Assembly (NCBI GenBank): GCA_023414355.1
Contig: JAEZOB010000017.1
Span: 1 to 64,000 of the forward strand
DNA length: 64,000 nucleotides
Source of the DNA: Bacillota bacterium
Lineage (GTDB): Bacteria > Bacillota > Clostridia > Lachnospirales > Lachnospiraceae
Direction: 5' to 3'
The position numbers were made by a program, and so were the translations under genes. Shown here one piece after another: positions 8,271 through 16,839 of the stretch. The notes under the pieces were generated by a model. It searched no databases and was not told where the DNA came from. It saw only the letters and a program-made list of their open reading frames with translations. The number at the start of each line of letters is the position of its first letter. The first letter of the stretch is position 1.

Positions 8271-9659
8271 TTATATGATTTTTTCCTGATAATTCATGGA
8301 GTAGCCGCTGGTTGTGACCTCACTTAAATCTACATAATCCTCTTTGACAGCAAGGTTGCTGAGCTTCATCACGGCTCCGAAAGGTTCCCTTAAGGAAAGC
8401 TTGTCACCTCTGCCGGAGAGGATCCATAAGATCTTGTAACCGTGAGGCTTTACCTTGAGTTTTTCCTCGCCTTTGCCATCAGTAAAATAAATCAGCAGAT
8501 TAATCTCATGTGCATTGGCATACTCAAAGACAGGACCAAAGCGTGTACCTCCTCGGGTATTGGTTCTTTCTTTTACATCTAAGATCGATTTGGCCTGATA
8601 TTCCTGCCGAATCTCGTCATCACATTCCAGAATCGTGAGTTCGTAGTTGTAATTCTTTACGATGCTGAACACTTCCTTCATTGCCTGCATAAATTCCTCA
8701 TCGCTGATGCTGCCGCTGATATCGAGAGCAAGAGCAATCTTGGCTTTATGGCTTCGGAGCTCGCCTCGCAGCTCCAATCGATCGGGCTGCCTGCGATTCC
8801 TTCTGGTCACCGTTTTCTTTCGATCACTCTCCACTGTTCCGAGCAGCCGCTTCAGATACAGATTCCAGGGTAGCTCACCACGGGAGCGTCTCAGCGCTGT
8901 GAGCAGGTTGCTTAAGTAGGTAGGAAGCTCACCCTTCTCGGAGGCTTGGACCGCCTTTTCTGTGAATTCCTGAAGTGCTTTTTCCTCAATTTCACTGCTT
9001 TCCTCCCAGATATCATGCGTTCTGGCCGCATCAAAATCAGTCTCATACATCTTCAGTGGGTCCATATCCCCACTTTCCCCACGCGGGTTCATGACAGTCT
9101 GAAGCTGGTTTGCATAGTATTCGAAAGACTGATAAGCTTCAAGTTTTAAGCCATACATCTGATTAATCCACTCCACCGTGATTGCATAGGGAGGAAGAGG
9201 AGTCAGGTATTTATTGATGGCAAGATCCATCGCTATATTGAGGACGGACGCACTGTAGCGTCCCTTGAGAGCTCTGGCTCTGATCAGATGCATCGACAGA
9301 ATATGAAGTATTTCATGCTTTACGACAATTACCATCCTACCGAGGTCCAGCTTCAGGAAAATCAAAGGATTATAATAAATCACGTACTTCGCATCCTTGA
9401 AATTGACGGCAGCAGGGCTACTGATATCAAAGCGAAGTTCCCTTGCCATCTGAAACAGAAAATATCCATAAAAATTATCCTGATCCTCCATCAGCTTCAG
9501 ATTCACCTGATCAACCAGCTGAAAGAAGGAAGTTATAAAATCCTCCGGGGCATTGATCCGGTATTTGCCATCCTCACTTACTGTCCGAAGAGAATGACTG
9601 ACCAGCCAGGTAGCCCGATCAAGGAGCTCCGGGGCATGTTGTTCAACATAATAATCCAT
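8271..9659 (-). CDS. VWA-like metallopeptidase-related protein (DUF2201 type)
   Basis: A 462-residue protein with an N-terminal putative metallopeptidase domain containing VKHEILHIL (HExxH, near residue 115) and a C-terminal von Willebrand A-like domain containing LALDISGSIS (MIDAS-like DxSxS, near 315) and a later TDGKGE. This matches the DUF2201 family, which is regularly encoded beside MoxR AAA ATPases. The start lies 15 bases after the ATPase stop in the same leftward operon. The ATPase probably remodels or loads a substrate through the VWA domain; the target is unknown. Confidence 0.85.
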   Translation of the reverse strand: MDYYVEQHAPELLDRATWLVSHSLRTVSEDGKYRINAPEDFITSFFQLVDQVNLKLMEDQDNFYGYFLFQMARELRFDISSPAAVNFKDAKYVIYYNPLIFLKLDLGRMVIVVKHEILHILSMHLIRARALKGRYSASVLNIAMDLAINKYLTPLPPYAITVEWINQMYGLKLEAYQSFEYYANQLQTVMNPRGESGDMDPLKMYETDFDAARTHDIWEESSEIEEKALQEFTEKAVQASEKGELPTYLSNLLTALRRSRGELPWNLYLKRLLGTVESDRKKTVTRRNRRQPDRLELRGELRSHKAKIALALDISGSISDEEFMQAMKEVFSIVKNYNYELTILECDDEIRQEYQAKSILDVKERTNTRGGTRFGPVFEYANAHEINLLIYFTDGKGEEKLKVKPHGYKILWILSGRGDKLSLREPFGAVMKLSNLAVKEDYVDLSEVTTSGYSMNYQEKII

Positions 9660-9674
9660 GGGTTCACCTCCGTA

Positions 9675-10802
9675 CTAAGCTTTGTCTGTAGCATAGGATT
9701 CAAAGTATAACTCCACAAATGCTTCCTTTTCTATGGCGTACTGATAGACTCTGCTATAGCTGCTTTTGATATCCTTCATGATACCAACCCTTAAGTCTAC
9801 CGGATAAAGGGTTAAGAATTCAACCAGTCTTGTGATGTCGCAATCTTGATCGGAGATATCTTGAAGAAGCTTAGCTTCCAGAGTCTTTAGGATGTTTTTG
9901 GCAGACAGATACAACCTGGTATGACTTTCAGTACGAAGCTGTTCCTTCACTGCTTCCGTGAAGGAAGCACGAAAGACATCCTCATAGGACAGAAGGGGCT
10001 TGTGCTCAGACTCCACAAAGCTTAAGAATTCTGCTGCGATCATCGCTCCGACATTTCCTTTTAGTACGTTTAGAAATACGGATCGCGGGATCGTATCCTT
10101 TTGCTCCTGATAAAGCTTCAAAATCTTTGAAATCCTTTCATAACTTCTCGGTGTAGCACTGATGCCGTCATCATTTGTCTTCATTAAATATTCCGGGAAG
10201 GTTGAGATGAACTCGATTACTCTTGGCTCAAGCCCAGCATCCATCGCCCAATCAATCCATTGCCGGTAGTCGGGCTCCATGTACAGCCATACAAAGCGGT
10301 TCTCCTGGGCGGCATCCATATCCACGACCTGATAATCATAATTTGAGCCGTATTTGCCGGAGGGATTCATTGCGGCCAGCAGCTTGATATTCTCAGGAAG
10401 TCTATAACCATTAATCTCACGGTTTAAGATGAGGTTCATCAGCTCCTGCTGAACGGTATGCTCGCAGCGGTTGATCTCATCGATGAATAAAAGTACTGTA
10501 TTCCCTTTGGCTATCTCGTCATCGATTTCCCTTAGCTTATAATGAACTGCATATACCGTGGTCTTTCGCTCCGACTGCATCCCCTGAAGATCTTTTTCAT
10601 AGTAGGTCTCGATTGTCGGAAGACCGCCAATCTCACCCTCCTTTAATAAATTTCCGTCTATCACAACCAGGCTCCAGTGATGATCCGCTGCTAGCTGCTT
10701 TGCCAAAGCGGTCTTACCGATACCGCTTTCTCCGACAAGCAAGGGCACTTCACCGGTTGCCATTACTAATTCCACACTTTTTAAAGTATCAATGTAATTC
10801 AT
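9675..10802 (-). CDS. MoxR-type AAA+ ATPase
   Basis: A 375-residue AAA+ ATPase. Walker A GESGIGKTAL lies near residue 22, Walker B LLFIDEINRC near 100, and sensor-1 LAAMNPSGKYG near 145, as in the MoxR/RavA branch. I use the ATG at 10802, with AATGGAG eight bases upstream; a longer frame to a TTG at 10880 lacks a binding site. It sits between the HEAT-like repeat gene and the VWA gene. MoxR-VWA pairs act as chaperone-like machines, some in stress or conflict systems. Confidence 0.88.
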   Translation of the reverse strand: MNYIDTLKSVELVMATGEVPLLVGESGIGKTALAKQLAADHHWSLVVIDGNLLKEGEIGGLPTIETYYEKDLQGMQSERKTTVYAVHYKLREIDDEIAKGNTVLLFIDEINRCEHTVQQELMNLILNREINGYRLPENIKLLAAMNPSGKYGSNYDYQVVDMDAAQENRFVWLYMEPDYRQWIDWAMDAGLEPRVIEFISTFPEYLMKTNDDGISATPRSYERISKILKLYQEQKDTIPRSVFLNVLKGNVGAMIAAEFLSFVESEHKPLLSYEDVFRASFTEAVKEQLRTESHTRLYLSAKNILKTLEAKLLQDISDQDCDITRLVEFLTLYPVDLRVGIMKDIKSSYSRVYQYAIEKEAFVELYFESYATDKA

Positions 10803-10884
10803 ATCTATTCTCCATTCTATCTCAAACTCTTGAATTTGCGTGGTTACATCATTCACAGATTGAGAAATCTTTGATTTCAACTTT

Positions 10885-11685
10885 CTATAGCATTTTCAGT
10901 CGTTCATCAACTGCTATTTTCTTTGCCTTTTTGCTTCCGTATCGATGGAGGAAGCTAAGTTTATCGATCCGATTGATGGCACTCTGCTCTATCGTACGAT
11001 AATTCAGAAAATTTCTAACATATTGCTCCTCGACATTCTCCTGTGAGATGACTTCCCTCACAACTGCTTCTAATTCCTCCTGTGTGACAGACTTCATCAC
11101 ATACTTGAGCACTAAGATATTGACCTTTAGAAACTCCAGTAGCTTGTCCTTGCTTAGATCATGGACGAACTTGATGGCTTCTTCGTTGCTCCTGACTGCG
11201 ATGAGCTCCGCTTGATAGGTCGGAGCACTGATCAGCCTCAATGCATCATAGTTTGCTGACACAGCTTCCGCCTGTACACTGGGATAAGGGTCTTTGATAA
11301 ATTTGATGGCATCATAATTTTTTCTGACAGCCAGTAGCTGCAGCTCTTCACTGGGAGCAGGCAAAAATTTGATTGCCCAGCCAGCCTGACTCAGAGCCAA
11401 TCGGAGGACCTGTTCGGTTGGCTGCTTGATATATTCCAGATTAGTCCATCCGCTTTTGACGGCTCGGAACATCATTTCCTCTGTGGGAGCATCGATGAAG
11501 CGGATCGCATGAGGATTGTTCTCCAATGCGATTTCCTGCATCTCTCTGGTGGGATTCTCTATGTATTCCAACAACAATCCGTTCTTGCGAAGCGCAAGTA
11601 GCTTCATCTCGTCGGTGGGAGCCGGGATGGAGGTGATGGCATGAGGGTTCTTATTTATCATTTCAATTAATTGAGAGGAATTCAT
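10885..11685 (-). CDS. HEAT-like / DUF4116-like repeat protein
   Basis: A 266-residue protein made of about eight helical repeats of roughly 23 residues with the pattern P-T-x-E-x5-A-x2-x-N-x2-A-I-x-F-I (for example NPHAIRFIDAPTEEM and NYDAIKFIKDPYPSV), resembling DUF4116 repeats. The C-terminal 70 residues are basic and not repeated. Such proteins are likely scaffolds for protein binding. It is the first gene of the MoxR/VWA operon and may give substrate specificity. Function is inferred from context only. Confidence 0.75.
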   Translation of the reverse strand: MNSSQLIEMINKNPHAITSIPAPTDEMKLLALRKNGLLLEYIENPTREMQEIALENNPHAIRFIDAPTEEMMFRAVKSGWTNLEYIKQPTEQVLRLALSQAGWAIKFLPAPSEELQLLAVRKNYDAIKFIKDPYPSVQAEAVSANYDALRLISAPTYQAELIAVRSNEEAIKFVHDLSKDKLLEFLKVNILVLKYVMKSVTQEELEAVVREVISQENVEEQYVRNFLNYRTIEQSAINRIDKLSFLHRYGSKKAKKIAVDERLKML

Positions 11686-12012
11686 GGTTCATCCTTTCTG
11701 TGATTAGCAAATAAAACTTGGTTTGATTGGTTGTTATTATACCACGAACAGGAAAAAGAGTATAGGAAGGTAAAATAATATTGTGCGCTGTTATGAGCAA
11801 TTGGTTGCATAAAGAGAAAGGGAAGTGCATATAGCTTAAGAGGTTTTTAACAATGTTAGGAAATCTTAAGTTGACAAAAAATTCTAAATATTTAATTATA
11901 TGGATAATGGACCAAGAATGAATAAAGGATAATGTATAAAGGTGCGATTTTTACAAGGTATACTTATGCCTAAGCCCAAGTTTTACCGGTATTCGCAGAA
12001 ATGGAGGATTAG
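11686..12012. promoter_or_regulatory. Divergent intergenic region
   Basis: No gene is visible in these 327 bases. On the minus strand, TATAAT (11741 to 11736) is a likely -10 for the leftward operon. On the plus strand, TTGACA at 11871-11876 with a weak -10 near 11893-11898 may drive the secreted-protein genes. A GGAGG just before 12013 is the ribosome binding site. Confidence 0.4.
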
Positions 12013-13623
12013 ATGAAAAAAAGATTAATGTCAGTGTTTGTGATCATGATTGCAGCCTTCTGCCAGCCGAGTTACAATGTAGCTCCAGTTCGTGAGATCA
12101 AAGCTGCTGAGGTTACTACAGCCTCAAATATCGAGGCAGAGATGAAAGAACAGATCATCATGAAAAAACTCGGAGTAAAACTGACCGCCTTAGGGATAGA
12201 GGAGAATACTACGAACAATTGTATGAGTCTAAAAGTACTGATAGAGAGTTCGTATCAAGCGGATCTGGAGATGCAGGTAGAAGACCTTTCTGTCAATGGC
12301 TTTATGTATCAGGGGGATGATATTAATCCATTATTGGCGAAGCAAGGCATGAAGGAAGCGAGCAATATTGATATCCCTAAGGATTTCTTGGAGATGAATC
12401 ATATTACGAAAATACAGACAATAGATTTCAGACTGACCGTATATACTGTAGAGGGACACCGCATATATTTTTATCACATGGTCCAGGTAAAAATGAACAG
12501 TAAGGCCAATGATAAACAAGTTATCGATTCCTCGGGAAGAGTGATTTACGATAAAAACAATGTGAAGGTTGTCACCAAGGGGCTGGATGCTTTATATGCA
12601 GGATCAGAGTTTAATAATCATATTTACATAGAGAATAATTCGAAATCAGAAATTTATATACAATTTACGGCTTCGTCTGAACTGTTTGCGGAGGATTGTA
12701 AGCGTGGGTACCGAATTATGCCCGGTAAAAGGTTAAACGCATACTTAAAATTTGACAGTATCGAAGTAGGTCAAGCTGATTATATTGAAATAGGCTTTTC
12801 TATTCATGAGAAAGGATTAAGCGGCAAAGAGCTTGGGAAGGTAAACTTTGTAAAGCTACCGATGAATATATCAAAAGAACCGGTAGGCATAGACGGACGA
12901 ATCATCTACGATAAGGATGGGATTAGAGTTGTTGCCACGTCCTTAGAAGAAACTGATAAGCCAGCACGCAGCAGTGATCTGAAGGTATCGATAGAAAATA
13001 ATTCTTCTTCAGAAATCAAGGCGTTCGTGAATAATCTGGTTGTGAACGATTTTATGGCAAGAAAGAGTGATTTTGAATCACTTCTGATCAAACCGGGGAT
13101 GAAAAAGGAAGGCATGATACAGATTGCTTCAGAGGATATTGAACATAGTTGCTTTGATCGTGTTGGTTCAATAGAATTTAAGATGGCATTTTTCAAAGAT
13201 AATAGGATGACGGTGTCCGAGGTTATAACAATCAATACTTCCTTAAGGAACAGATTGTTACCGACCTTTGACATGGATGGAAAGACTATTTATGATGCCA
13301 ATGATATCAAAATTGTCTATCAAGGACAAAAGTGTAGTGTCGATGGGGATTGCTACTGCGATTTTTATATAGAGAATAATACACAAACGGATACTTATAT
13401 GGACATAGTAACAGAAGCGTTTGTTATGGAGGAAAAGGATCGGGCAATACAGGAACTCATACTGGCTGGAAGAAAGGCATATTATTCCTTGAAACTCGAT
13501 AAAAACAGAAAAGAAGAACCGGATATAAAATTCAAATTCACTCAGCTTAAGAAAATCGATACAGAGGGTATGAAAAGGAAGATAATTGAAACAGAGAGAA
13601 TCTACATACCTTCGGATAGGTAG
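12013..13623 (+). CDS. Secreted repeat protein, copy 1
   Basis: A 536-residue protein with an N-terminal signal peptide (MKKRLMSVFVIMIAAFCQP; cleavage probably near residue 30). The rest is made of four related blocks of about 125 residues. Blocks open with variants of 'G-x-x-I-Y-D-K-D-G-I-K-V-V' and include IYIENNSKSEIYIQF-like or SLKVLIESSYQA-like strands, so they are predicted Ig-like beta-sandwiches. No family name is recognised. The paralogue at 13634 follows after 10 bases and is clearly cotranscribed. An extracellular or wall-surface role is likely. Confidence 0.75.
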   Translation: MKKRLMSVFVIMIAAFCQPSYNVAPVREIKAAEVTTASNIEAEMKEQIIMKKLGVKLTALGIEENTTNNCMSLKVLIESSYQADLEMQVEDLSVNGFMYQGDDINPLLAKQGMKEASNIDIPKDFLEMNHITKIQTIDFRLTVYTVEGHRIYFYHMVQVKMNSKANDKQVIDSSGRVIYDKNNVKVVTKGLDALYAGSEFNNHIYIENNSKSEIYIQFTASSELFAEDCKRGYRIMPGKRLNAYLKFDSIEVGQADYIEIGFSIHEKGLSGKELGKVNFVKLPMNISKEPVGIDGRIIYDKDGIRVVATSLEETDKPARSSDLKVSIENNSSSEIKAFVNNLVVNDFMARKSDFESLLIKPGMKKEGMIQIASEDIEHSCFDRVGSIEFKMAFFKDNRMTVSEVITINTSLRNRLLPTFDMDGKTIYDANDIKIVYQGQKCSVDGDCYCDFYIENNTQTDTYMDIVTEAFVMEEKDRAIQELILAGRKAYYSLKLDKNRKEEPDIKFKFTQLKKIDTEGMKRKIIETERIYIPSDR

Positions 13624-13633
13624 GGGAGGAAAG

Positions 13634-15379
13634 ATGAAAAAAAGGTTAATGTTGATAGTCATCATCGCAATTATTGCATTCTGTCTGCCGGAACGTAGCG
13701 TAAATGCAATTGACATGGAGAAAGATGCGGAAGCAATACATAGCAAATTGAACACCGAAGAGATAAACACCGAGGAAGCAAATATTAAGGAAGAAAATAC
13801 TGTGGGTTGTATACAGACACTGGCGATCACACCTTCAGCCTCTAAAAACAAAGTGGCAATTAAGAAGCAGGTGATCCTTAATCAGAAAGGGGTTAAAATC
13901 ACAGCCCAAAACCTCGTATATGAGAAGGCCTATCATAACATGCGTTTCAATGTTTTAGTGGAGAGTAAGAATAAAGCCTTTCTTCATATTTCTGTGGAAG
14001 ACACCTCGGTGAATGGATTTATGTATCAGGGTGGTAGGGTGAATTATTTATTGGCATCGGAATTCGAAAATAATGAGGGTTGTATTGATATTTCAACAGA
14101 TTTTCTGGAAGCGAATGGGATCAAGACAATTACGTCGATAGAATTCAGGCTGGTTGCATATGATCAAGCATCAAATACGATCGTATTTGAATCGGATATC
14201 ATAAAAATTAATACTACTACCAAGGATAAGACCAGGCAGGTGGTCGATACATCCGGGGAAAGTATATTCAATGATCATGGTATAAAAATTGTAACTAAGG
14301 GGTGGGATACTACTGGTACTTCCTTAGTTTATATCAATAATCTTTATATAGAAAATAATTCAAGTAAAGAAATTTACGTCAGCTTCTTACCTATACGAGG
14401 TATTTTGAGCAAAAATAGCGACCTTTCCTGTGATGTTATGCCAGGTAAAAAACGGAATACTAAGTTGTCATTTGATAAAAAAGCAATCGATGGAGCTGAT
14501 CCTGTTAGCATCAGCTTTATTATTTATGAAAAGAATTTAAGCGGAAAACAGATTGTTAAAGCAGATTCTCTACTGCTCCCTATGGAGGGTATCGAAGCTC
14601 CTGATGATACCATAGATGATACGATAAAAACAGAGAGTATAGAAGAGCAGGTCATCTATAATAAAGGAGGGGTTACAGTTACCGCGTTATCCCTGGAGGG
14701 TCCGACTGAAGATTTCTCGGGTAAGAAATTAAACCTTCTTATAGCAAATCATTCAGATTTATATGTTCTTCTACAGGCAAATGATATCTCTTATAATGGC
14801 TTTATGGCGCAGGATTCCAATTCGGGATTATTTCATATCAAACCAGGAGAGGTGATAAGAGGCACAGTTTCGATATACTCAAGAGATGTAGAACAAAGTG
14901 GTTTTGGTCAGATTGCTACTATGGAATTTAAATTAGATATTCATCAGAAGAGTGCTCATTTTGAATCTGATATTGTAACAATAGATACCTCTGCTAAGAA
15001 GGAGTATATTCAGAAGTCTGATCCTCAAGGAGATGTATTATATAATGATAAGAATATAAAAATTGTTTTTGTGGGGCAAGAAAATACAAAATATTTTGGG
15101 CTGATTGGCAATTTTTATTTTGAGAATAACTCTGATACAAAGCTTCATGTACAGGTAAGACCAGATCCGGGCATGATTGATGAGGATGCAGAGGATTCCT
15201 TTCATGTTATGCCGGGTAAAAAAATATACTATGCTATGGCAATAGATGAGAAGTGTATCAAGAAGAACCAAGAGGAAATGATAAGTTTTATTATTTATGA
15301 CGGAGACAATGGCGGAAAGAAAATCTTCGAGACAGAGCCGGTAAAATTGCCACTAAGTCTAACTGATATAGAAGAATAG
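13634..15379 (+). CDS. Secreted repeat protein, copy 2
   Basis: A 581-residue paralogue of the preceding gene, with a signal peptide (MKKRLMLIVIIAIIAFCLP) and four blocks alternating between two types. One type has 'SVNGFMYQGG' or 'SYNGFMAQD' with a following 'I-K-P-G'; the other has 'LYIENNSSKEIYVSF' and 'VMPGKK'. I use the ATG at 13634, preceded by GGGGAGGA, rather than the upstream frame that overlaps copy 1. Tandem duplication of the gene and of its internal blocks is evident. Function unknown; likely cell-surface. Confidence 0.75.
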   Translation: MKKRLMLIVIIAIIAFCLPERSVNAIDMEKDAEAIHSKLNTEEINTEEANIKEENTVGCIQTLAITPSASKNKVAIKKQVILNQKGVKITAQNLVYEKAYHNMRFNVLVESKNKAFLHISVEDTSVNGFMYQGGRVNYLLASEFENNEGCIDISTDFLEANGIKTITSIEFRLVAYDQASNTIVFESDIIKINTTTKDKTRQVVDTSGESIFNDHGIKIVTKGWDTTGTSLVYINNLYIENNSSKEIYVSFLPIRGILSKNSDLSCDVMPGKKRNTKLSFDKKAIDGADPVSISFIIYEKNLSGKQIVKADSLLLPMEGIEAPDDTIDDTIKTESIEEQVIYNKGGVTVTALSLEGPTEDFSGKKLNLLIANHSDLYVLLQANDISYNGFMAQDSNSGLFHIKPGEVIRGTVSIYSRDVEQSGFGQIATMEFKLDIHQKSAHFESDIVTIDTSAKKEYIQKSDPQGDVLYNDKNIKIVFVGQENTKYFGLIGNFYFENNSDTKLHVQVRPDPGMIDEDAEDSFHVMPGKKIYYAMAIDEKCIKKNQEEMISFIIYDGDNGGKKIFETEPVKLPLSLTDIEE

Positions 15380-15392
15380 GGAAAAGGGATGA

Positions 15393-15851
15393 TTAGCTGG
15401 CGCTGTCGGCAATTATTTTCATGATACTCACCAGAGTCTTAAGACTATCATGCATCTGGTCAATTTCAGTCTCGTTTAAATTGGCAACCATGAGAGCAAG
15501 ACCTTTTTGGGATTGCTCTTCCATGGTTTTCATATATTTTATTCCCTCAGAAGTCAATGATAGTAAGATTTTTCTCCTGTCATTAGGATCATTCGATCTG
15601 ATTGCAAGCTTTTTCTCTACCAGTGAATCGATTAATGGTGTTAAGCTCCCTTTTTCCATATTAATGAATTTGCTCAGCGCTGTGGGCGTAATTGTTTCTG
15701 CCTTTCCAATGATCATAATGGCCATAGACTGGTTTTTATTACACAAATCATCTGCTCTGTTTTTATCAATATAGAAAGTCTTGCACTTATAGAATAACGG
15801 GATCAAGCTAAAGTATAGCTTATGTATCTCTTCCATTCTGTCTTTCTCCAT
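15393..15851 (-). CDS. MarR family transcription regulator
   Basis: A 152-residue winged-helix regulator: helical dimerisation ends flank a DNA-binding region ITPTALSKFINMEKGSLTPLIDSL followed by the wing DPNDRRKILLSLT, the standard MarR signature. GGAGG lies seven bases before the ATG. It converges on the secreted-protein genes with only 13 bases between stops. Three direct repeats lie directly upstream of it (15866-15929) and may be its own operator. The ligand and target are unknown. Confidence 0.88.
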   Translation of the reverse strand: MEKDRMEEIHKLYFSLIPLFYKCKTFYIDKNRADDLCNKNQSMAIMIIGKAETITPTALSKFINMEKGSLTPLIDSLVEKKLAIRSNDPNDRRKILLSLTSEGIKYMKTMEEQSQKGLALMVANLNETEIDQMHDSLKTLVSIMKIIADSAS

Positions 15852-15865
15852 AGAAAGTTACCTCC

Positions 15866-15929
15866 AAATCATTAAATAACAGTAGAAAATAAATCATCAA
15901 GTAATAGTAATAACAAATCATCAAGTAAC
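15866..15929. repeat. Three short direct repeats upstream of the MarR gene
   Basis: The sequence AAATCATYAARTAAY occurs at 15866-15880, 15891-15905 and 15915-15929, so the copies start 24-25 bases apart. A linking AGTAGAAAATAA or GCAGAAAATAA also recurs. The spacing, about two to two and a half helical turns, and the position before the MarR start suggest regulator binding sites, although these are direct and not inverted repeats. Confidence 0.6.
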
Positions 15930-16008
15930 GGCAGAAAATAAATATTGTAATACCTGCTGGAGTTGCCCTGATACAAATCGATCATCCTGAAAAAATATTA
16001 GAGAATAT

Positions 16009-16461
16009 TTACGTATCGCTAAATTCCTCCGGATTGTTTCGTATGCAAGCACTGATTCGCTTTAGGGTCTGAGGAATGAATTCACGATACAAGAGATCAA
16101 GTTCCTCCAGTGTCGGTAGCTTCTGGTCTTGTGATGTCTGTGCACGATAGACAATTTCCATCTTCTCTACGAGGCCAAGCATATCAGTATCATTAAAATA
16201 TTTCATAGCTGATTTTAACGCCGCCCATAGATCCAATCGATCTGTTAAATAGGAAATATGGGAGAAAAAATGAATGATACCATTGCCTGCATGACCATAC
16301 ATTACTTGAAACAGAAACAAAGCGCGTTGTCCGTCTTTCAGCGGCAGATAAACCTGCGCCTTTACACTCGGATCTTTTCCGCGTGTTTTAAGGATGATTG
16401 GTTCAACAAACATCCATATGAGTTTATCATCCTCAAGGGAAGATAATTCGTGTTGATTCAT
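16009..16461 (-). CDS. Unknown cytoplasmic protein, possibly DMP19-like
   Basis: A 150-residue protein without signal or membrane segments. The stretch LFLFQVMYGHAGNGIIHFFS followed by a helix-rich part loosely resembles the DMP19/DUF4375 fold (QV-x-NGG-x-x-QFF pattern), but the match is weak and I would not name it. It has a GAAAGGAGC-type binding site and stands alone between two repeat-bearing intergenic regions. Function unknown. Confidence 0.6.
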   Translation of the reverse strand: MNQHELSSLEDDKLIWMFVEPIILKTRGKDPSVKAQVYLPLKDGQRALFLFQVMYGHAGNGIIHFFSHISYLTDRLDLWAALKSAMKYFNDTDMLGLVEKMEIVYRAQTSQDQKLPTLEELDLLYREFIPQTLKRISACIRNNPEEFSDT

Positions 16462-16550
16462 GTGTAGCTCCTTTCTTGTTGTAAGAAATCTAATAGTTAG
16501 AAATCTTACGATATTAAAATATCACGGATTAAATTGAATGTCAATACACA

Positions 16551-16699
16551 GTTTGAAATTTTTGGCTATCTCATGGTTTGAAATTTTGGGATATTCCATG
16601 GTTTGAAATTTTTGGGTATCTTATTGTCTGAAATTATTGGATATCTCATTGCCTGAAATATTGGATATCTTATAGTCTGATAGTATTGGATATCTCAAA
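16551..16699. repeat. Six tandem copies of a 25-bp unit
   Basis: Consecutive copies start at 16551, 16576, 16601, 16626, 16651 and 16675. The consensus is GTYTGAAATTTTTGGATATC followed by TCATG or TTATT. Copies 1-3 keep GTTTGAAATTT and copies 4-6 drift to GYCTGA. The array lies between the divergent 16009 and 16840 genes, upstream of the latter's promoter. The unit length and lack of spacers exclude a CRISPR. It may bind a regulator or be a neutral minisatellite. Confidence 0.85.
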
Positions 16700-16752
16700 T
16701 AGATGATAAGGAGAGAAATAACCTTTACATTTCTTTGTTTAAGAAATACTGA

Positions 16753-16781
16753 TTGTAAAAACAAACCATATCATCTATAAT
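16753..16781 (+). promoter_or_regulatory. Promoter of the secreted hydrolase gene
   Basis: TTGTAA (16753-16758), a 17-base spacer and an exact TATAAT (16776-16781) form a good housekeeping promoter 59 bases before the ATG at 16840. It lies immediately downstream of the 25-bp tandem repeats. Confidence 0.65.
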
Positions 16782-16839
16782 ATGGTACAATATTACAAGG
16801 TGTATTTTGGCCGATCCTAACGGCGGAATGGGAGAAACA

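Noticed and set aside
16551..16699. CRISPR array
   Set aside because: The units are contiguous without spacers, too short and drifting; this is a tandem minisatellite-like repeat.
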